From Acidobacteriota bacterium (GTDB lineage: Bacteria; Acidobacteriota; Thermoanaerobaculia; Gp7-AA8): a DNA stretch of 34,508 nucleotides. The stretch is from contig JAFAOU010000236.1 in assembly GCA_019247495.1 (NCBI GenBank), forward strand, positions 1 through 34,508, in the 5' to 3' direction. Position numbers and translations under genes: made by a program. The stretch's first letter is position 1, and each line of letters starts with the position of its first letter. This document shows, in pieces, positions 30,506-34,508 of this stretch. The notes beneath the pieces are model-generated. The model did no database searches and had not been told where the DNA came from. It saw only the letters and a list, made by a program, of their open reading frames with translations.

Positions 30506-30588
30506 GAGCTCTCCTTTTCGATTTGTGGGTGGATTTCCCGTCACGATACGCCGATAGGCGAAGCGAGGCCAGCCCTATACTTCGCGGT

Positions 30589-31596
30589 ATGCGCCGAATT
30601 TATTTCGTGCTCGTGCTCGCCGTTGCACCGTTCGCAGTTGCCGCCGGATGGAAGAAGGCGTACTTCGGCGCCACGAAGCCCGGCACATGGGCGCGCTACG
30701 TCGATCACAGCTCCGATCCGGCCAACCCCGACATGACCGTGACGCTGACGCGGCTCGGCGATGACGAAGGACGGCCGCAGATCGAGATGAAGATGGACTC
30801 GGGCGGCAAGTACCCGTTGGCCCTCACTCGCTACACGATGAAGAGCGGCTTCGACGCCGATCGCGATCTCCTCGATTACGGCCAGTCGATCGTTGCGGGC
30901 GCCGGTGGCGATGCCGATACGCAGACGGCGTTCGATGCGAATACGGTCAAGCTAATCGCTGAGAACATGCCCGCGTACGGATTGGCCGTGACCTTCAAAG
31001 GCAGCGAAGTCGTCGATGGCAAGAAGGCGGACCGCTACAGCTACTCGATCAAGCGTCCAGGTCCGTCGATCGAGAGCGGCGATTACTGGCTAAGCGACGC
31101 GGTGCCGTTCGGCGTCGTGCGGAACACGTTCACGATCACCGAGGGTGAGAAGACGACGAAGTTCGAACGGAAACTGGTCGCGAGCGGAGCAGGTGCGGTG
31201 CCGGTGTCGACCGCCGCGGCGCCGGCGAAAGAAGCCGTGTTCACGTTGAAAGAGGCGTACGACGAAGGTCTGATCCGCATCGATGCCGAGGTCGACGAGA
31301 CGGTGAAGAACGGCGAGAAGGTGCACCTGCACATCACCGCGAAGGAAGAGGCGCCGTCGCCGATGACGGTGACCATTCCGAAAGGAAAAACGTCGCTGCA
31401 CGTCGACATACCGCTCGACGACTTCATCATCGACTCGCCTTCCGCGAAGCCGCTTACTCTCAACACCGAAAAAGGCGTGGATGTGGATGTGAAGCAGGCC
31501 GGCGAGCAGCGTGCGCTGAAGGGCAAGTTTCAGATCACGACCTACGAAGGGCAGCCTCTCTGGACAGGCAGCGCCACCGTCGGGCCGGTGAAATAG
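30589..31596 (+). CDS. Secreted protein of unknown function
   Basis: A 335-residue exported protein with signal peptide (about 1-19, ending FAVAAG). The mature part begins WKKAYFGATKPGTWARYVDH and has repeated beta-rich stretches, including a 'fully denatured substrate'-like VTFKGSEVVDGKKADRY region and a C-terminal sandwich (DAEVDETVKNGEKVHLHI). I do not recognise the family. ATG 30589 is chosen for the signal peptide; the frame is open to 30523. It is divergent from the DUF1761 gene. A heptamer palindrome starts right after its stop. Confidence 0.75.
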   Translation: MRRIYFVLVLAVAPFAVAAGWKKAYFGATKPGTWARYVDHSSDPANPDMTVTLTRLGDDEGRPQIEMKMDSGGKYPLALTRYTMKSGFDADRDLLDYGQSIVAGAGGDADTQTAFDANTVKLIAENMPAYGLAVTFKGSEVVDGKKADRYSYSIKRPGPSIESGDYWLSDAVPFGVVRNTFTITEGEKTTKFERKLVASGAGAVPVSTAAAPAKEAVFTLKEAYDEGLIRIDAEVDETVKNGEKVHLHITAKEEAPSPMTVTIPKGKTSLHVDIPLDDFIIDSPSAKPLTLNTEKGVDVDVKQAGEQRALKGKFQITTYEGQPLWTGSATVGPVK

Positions 31597-31705
31597 GCAG
31601 GGACGAGGGACGAGGGACTAGGGATAAGGGGGCGTGGCCGCCGCGACTGCGCTGTTACCCTCGTCCCTCGTCCCTCGTCCCTCGTCCCTCGTCCCTCGTC
31701 CCTGC
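31597..31705. repeat. Palindrome with tandem TCGTCCC heptamers
   Basis: GCAGGGACGAGGGACGAGGGA begins at 31597, the base after the upstream stop. Six perfect TCGTCCC copies occupy 31661-31702, ending TGC at 31705. Left and right arms are complementary, but the right has more copies. It is followed by the 63-base gap to pyrR. Confidence 0.9.
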
Positions 31706-31768
31706 TCCGCGTGCTATCCTCCCGCCGCCCCTTGAAACAGGAAAATCTCCACGCTTGACAAGGTCCGT

Positions 31769-32305
31769 ATGAACGTCAAAAAACGGCTGCTGGACGGCCC
31801 TCGCATGAATCGCGCGATCCGGCGCATGGCCATTGAAATCCTCGAAAAAAACCGCGGCACCGACGACCTCATCATCGTCGGCATCCGCAGCCGCGGTGTC
31901 CCGATTGCCGACCGCATGGCCAGGGAGATCGAGGAGATGGAAGGGCATCCGGTCAGCTCCGGAATCCTCGACATCACCCTCTACCGCGACGACCTCACCA
32001 CCATCGCGCCGCAGCCGGTGGTCAAGCCGACCAAGCTGCCCGAGCCGATCGACGACAAGATCGTGGTGCTCGTCGACGACGTGCTCTACACCGGACGCAC
32101 CGTCCGCGCCGCGCTCGACGCGCTCATCGATTTCGGCCGCCCGAAAGCGGTCATGCTGGCGGTTCTCATCGATCGCGGCCACCGCGAGCTTCCCATCCAC
32201 GCCGACGTGATCGGCAAGACCGTCCCCACCGATGCGCACGAAGTGATCAAGGTGAAGCTGGCGGAGACGGATGGCGAGGATGAAGTGTTGATCATGGAGA
32301 AGTAG
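31769..32305 (+). CDS. pyrR: Bifunctional pyrimidine regulatory protein / uracil phosphoribosyltransferase PyrR
   Basis: PyrR senses UMP/UTP and PRPP and, in Bacillus and relatives, binds pyr mRNA to cause attenuation; it also makes UMP from uracil and PRPP. The 178-residue length is typical. The PRPP-binding loop VVLVDDVLYTGRTVR lies at about 99-113. IIVGIRSRGVPIADR at 35-49 and the family signature LIDRGHRELPIHADVIGK at about 133-150 are present. It leads pyrB and pyrC in the same direction. Classic PyrR-binding attenuator sequences are not recognisable; the intercistronic regions hold tandem-repeat palindromes instead. ATG 31769 has no obvious SD. Confidence 0.95.
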   Translation: MNVKKRLLDGPRMNRAIRRMAIEILEKNRGTDDLIIVGIRSRGVPIADRMAREIEEMEGHPVSSGILDITLYRDDLTTIAPQPVVKPTKLPEPIDDKIVVLVDDVLYTGRTVRAALDALIDFGRPKAVMLAVLIDRGHRELPIHADVIGKTVPTDAHEVIKVKLAETDGEDEVLIMEK

Positions 32306-32429
32306 TGGATTAGTCGATTAGTGGATTAGTAGATTAGACGATCAGTGAACAGGCGGCCGTTCCTAATCTCCTCATCCGTTGCGCCGCCCGGTTTCCTAAT
32401 CTACTAATCCACTAATCTACTAATCCACT
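32304..32429. repeat. Palindrome with ACTAATCC units joining pyrR and pyrB
   Basis: The 34-base arms at 32304-32337 and 32396-32429 are complementary with one mismatch, built from an 8-base unit (GTGGATTA / CTAATCCA). The left arm begins in the pyrR stop codon, and the right arm ends two bases before the pyrB ATG. A GC-rich inner stem (GGCGGC/GCCGCC) lies in the loop. Confidence 0.93.
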
Positions 32430-32431
32430 GC

Positions 32432-33382
32432 ATGCGCGCCTCCACTTCCTCGCTGAAATCCAAAGACCTCCTCGGCATCGAAGCGCTGCTTCCGGATGAG
32501 ATCGAGTTGATTCTCGATACCGCCGAGGGGTTCAAAGAGGTGAGCGAGCGGCCGGTGAAGAAAGTGCCGGCGCTGCGCGGGCAGCTCGTCATCAATCTCT
32601 TCATGGAAGCGTCGACGCGGACGCGGGTCTCGTTCGAGATCGCAGAGAAACGCCTCTCCGCCGACACGCTCAATTTCACGGCCTCGGGATCGAGCGTCGA
32701 GAAGGGCGAGACGCTCATCGACACGGCCGAGAATCTCGTGGCCATGCATCCGGACATGATCGTCATCCGCGCCAAACATCCCGGCGCGCCGAAGATGCTG
32801 GCCGACCGGCTGCCGAACGTTTCGATCATCAACGCCGGCGATGGATCGCACGAACATCCGACGCAGGCATTGCTCGACGCCTTCACGATTCGCGAACGCC
32901 TCGGACGACTGGCCGGAGTCAACGTATCGATCATCGGCGACATCGCGCACTCGCGCGTGGTCCGATCGAATATTCATCTGCTGACGAAGATGCAAGCAAA
33001 CGTCACCGTCGCCGCGCCGCCGACGCTGATCCCTGCAGAGATCGAAAAACTGGGAGTTCGCGTCGTGCACGCGCTCGACGAAGCAGTCGCCGACGCGGAC
33101 GTGATCATGATGCTGCGCATCCAGCTCGAGCGTCAGGGCAAGCTGTCGTTTCCGTCACTTCGCGAGTACTACAACACCTTCGGACTCACGCCGGAGCGGC
33201 TGGCGCGCGCGAACAGCAACGCGATCATCATGCATCCCGGTCCGATGAATCGCGGGGTGGAAATCGCGAGTGATGTTGCTGATGATCCTCGCCGGTCTGT
33301 GATTCTGGAGCAGGTCACGAACGGCGTGGCGGTGCGGATGGCGGTTTTGTATCTCCTCGGTGGAGCGCACAACGTTGAGTAA
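32432..33382 (+). CDS. pyrB: Aspartate carbamoyltransferase catalytic subunit PyrB
   Basis: Joins carbamoyl phosphate and L-aspartate to N-carbamoyl-aspartate, the second step of pyrimidine synthesis. In 316 residues the carbamoyl-phosphate motif STRTR is at 61-65, the lysine loop SVEKGET at about 88-94, HPTQ at 142-145, the aspartate-site segment MLRIQLERQ at about 227-235, and [11 protein letters not shown] at about 268-278. All are as in active enzymes. No regulatory subunit (PyrI) is seen. It starts two bases after the right arm of the pyrR-pyrB palindrome, with no Shine-Dalgarno sequence. Confidence 0.96.
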   Translation: MRASTSSLKSKDLLGIEALLPDEIELILDTAEGFKEVSERPVKKVPALRGQLVINLFMEASTRTRVSFEIAEKRLSADTLNFTASGSSVEKGETLIDTAENLVAMHPDMIVIRAKHPGAPKMLADRLPNVSIINAGDGSHEHPTQALLDAFTIRERLGRLAGVNVSIIGDIAHSRVVRSNIHLLTKMQANVTVAAPPTLIPAEIEKLGVRVVHALDEAVADADVIMMLRIQLERQGKLSFPSLREYYNTFGLTPERLARANSNAIIMHPGPMNRGVEIASDVADDPRRSVILEQVTNGVAVRMAVLYLLGGAHNVE

Positions 33383-33391
33383 AGGACGGCA

Positions 33392-33502
33392 AATGTTGAA
33401 TGTTGAATGTTCAATGTTGAATGTTGAATGCCACCGGGATCCGATCGGAGCGGAGCGCCTTTCCATTCAACATTCAACATTCAACATTGAACATTCAACA
33501 TT
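33392..33502. repeat. Palindrome with TTGAATG heptamers between pyrB and pyrC
   Basis: The 39-base arms (33392-33430 and 33464-33502) are built of TTGAATG / CATTCAA units, each with one variant unit. The variant is shifted by one unit between arms, so they differ at only two positions. It lies 10 bases after the pyrB stop and 12 before the pyrC start. Confidence 0.92.
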
Positions 33503-33514
33503 GCCTCTACCCGC

Positions 33515-34508
33515 ATGAACCTACTCATCACAAACGCGCGTGTCGTCGATCCGAGCCAGGAGCTCGACGCGAAACTCGATCTCCTCATCGAGGACGGCAT
33601 CATCACGCGCGCTGACAAGCGCATCAAAGCGGATATCGAAACGATCGATGCGAACGGTCTCATCGCCGTCCCCGGATTGATCGACCTTCACACGCATCTT
33701 CGCGAGCCGGGCCAGGAACACAAGGAGACGATCGCCACCGGCACGCGCGCCGCGGTGGCCGGCGGATACACGGCCGTCTGCGCGATGGCCAACACGCTGC
33801 CGCCGAACGACGAACGGGCGGTGACGGAGATGATCATTGCCGAGTCGCGGCGCAACGGCGCGTGCCGCGTCTATCCGATCGGCGCCGTGAGCAAAGGTCT
33901 TAAGGGCGAAGCGCTGGCGGAGCTCGCGGACCTGCGCACCGCCGGCTGCGTCGGCGTGAGTGACGACGGTAAGCCGGTCTGGAACGCGCAGCTCATGCGC
34001 CGCGCCCTCGAGTACTGCACGATGCTCGGCATCCCCGTCATCGCGCACGAGGAGGATGCGAACCTCACCGACGGCGGCGTAATGCACGAGGGTTACTTCT
34101 CCACCCTGCTCGGCATGGGCGGAATCCCGGCGGCGTCCGAAGAGACCCTCGTGGCGCGCGATGTGATCCTGGCGCGCGTGACCGGCGCGCACGTCCATAT
34201 CGCGCATGTGTCGACGGCCGGTGCAGTCGAATCGGTCCGCAGCGCGCGCGCTGCCGGCGTTCACGTCACCTGCGAAGTCACGCCGCACCACATCGCCCTC
34301 GGCGATGAAAGCGTGCAGTCGTTCTCGACGAATCTGAAAATGAATCCGCCGTTGCGGTCGAAAGAACATCGCGACGCGCTTCTGGCCGGCATCGCCGACG
34401 GAACGATCGACGCGATCGCCACCGATCACGCGCCGCATCATTTCGACGAGAAGAACGTCGAGTTCGAGCTGGCGCCGTTCGGCGTGATCGGATTGGAGAG
34501 CGCGTTCC
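33515..34508 (+). CDS. pyrC: Dihydroorotase PyrC (3' partial)
   Basis: Closes N-carbamoyl-aspartate to dihydroorotate, the third step of pyrimidine synthesis. The frame runs off the window after 331 codons. Amidohydrolase features: NARVVDPSQELDAKLDLLIEDG at the start, metal motif LHTHLREPGQEHKE (H59, H61), IAHEE around residue 175, HIAHVST and CEVTPHH, and DAIATDHAPHH with the third metal-site aspartate. This is the class I type I form. ATG 33515 follows the TTGAATG palindrome with no clear SD. It extends the pyrR-pyrB cluster. Confidence 0.94.
   Translation, partial: MNLLITNARVVDPSQELDAKLDLLIEDGIITRADKRIKADIETIDANGLIAVPGLIDLHTHLREPGQEHKETIATGTRAAVAGGYTAVCAMANTLPPNDERAVTEMIIAESRRNGACRVYPIGAVSKGLKGEALAELADLRTAGCVGVSDDGKPVWNAQLMRRALEYCTMLGIPVIAHEEDANLTDGGVMHEGYFSTLLGMGGIPAASEETLVARDVILARVTGAHVHIAHVSTAGAVESVRSARAAGVHVTCEVTPHHIALGDESVQSFSTNLKMNPPLRSKEHRDALLAGIADGTIDAIATDHAPHHFDEKNVEFELAPFGVIGLESAF

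Noticed and set aside
31755..31760. TTGACA just before pyrR as a promoter -35 box
   Set aside because: It lies only 8 bases from the start codon, so no -10 could fit upstream of the gene.
32304..33502. Pyr intercistronic palindromes as classic PyrR attenuators
   Set aside because: No PyrR-binding consensus or U-tract terminator is visible; the arms are tandem-repeat units like those at unrelated junctions.
31597..33502. Repeat arrays as CRISPR
   Set aside because: The units are 7-8 bases, contiguous and without spacers, and arranged as inverted arms.

Overview
The window is GC-rich, tightly packed bacterial chromosome. The gene mix suggests Acidobacteriota or a neighbouring deep-branching Gram-negative phylum: a large secreted sortilin-type propeller fused to a LolA-like domain, a Tat-exported LD-carboxypeptidase, PQQ-type lipoprotein dehydrogenase, DinB, DUF1761, and a pyrR-pyrB-pyrC cluster. 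This placement is an inference; no rRNA or other marker gene is present. No tRNA, rRNA or CRISPR array was seen.

Layout. 1-1.7 kb: the end of an unknown gene, a large nested palindrome and an M23 peptidase. 1.9-5.3 kb: a minus-strand operon for a GT39-like glycosyltransferase, a GT2 glycosyltransferase and a radical SAM/SPASM-like protein, probably surface glycan or lipid work. 5.4-11.7 kb: plus-strand FabH-like ketosynthase, the 1310-residue LolA-sortilin protein and LD-carboxypeptidase. 11.7-17.5 kb: a lower-GC island with five overlapping or abutting minus-strand genes (radical SAM protein, ABC permease, ABC ATPase, a two-TM protein with an apparent internal duplication, and a substrate-binding lipoprotein). 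17.6-24.2 kb: Uup-like ABC-F, then two paralogous secreted Ig/lamin-tail proteins on either side of a crotonase. 24.2-27.6 kb: a small exported protein, a Mug-type DNA glycosylase, a PQQ dehydrogenase and a DinB protein. 27.7-31.6 kb: a very divergent class III nucleotidyl-cyclase-like protein, a DUF1761 membrane protein and an unknown secreted protein. 31.8 kb to the end: pyrR, pyrB and the start of pyrC (pyrimidine synthesis).

Two things stand out. First, the five-gene island looks like one horizontally acquired module. It joins a COG2984/COG4120/COG1101-type ABC importer to a radical SAM enzyme and to a membrane protein I cannot assign. Second, many backbone gene junctions are filled by long imperfect palindromes whose arms are short tandem repeats of 7-9 bases, each junction with its own unit. 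They often run from just after one stop codon to just before the next start codon. None was seen inside the island. Other points worth checking are a lamin-tail domain that appears circularly permuted in two paralogs, and the divergent cyclase fold.
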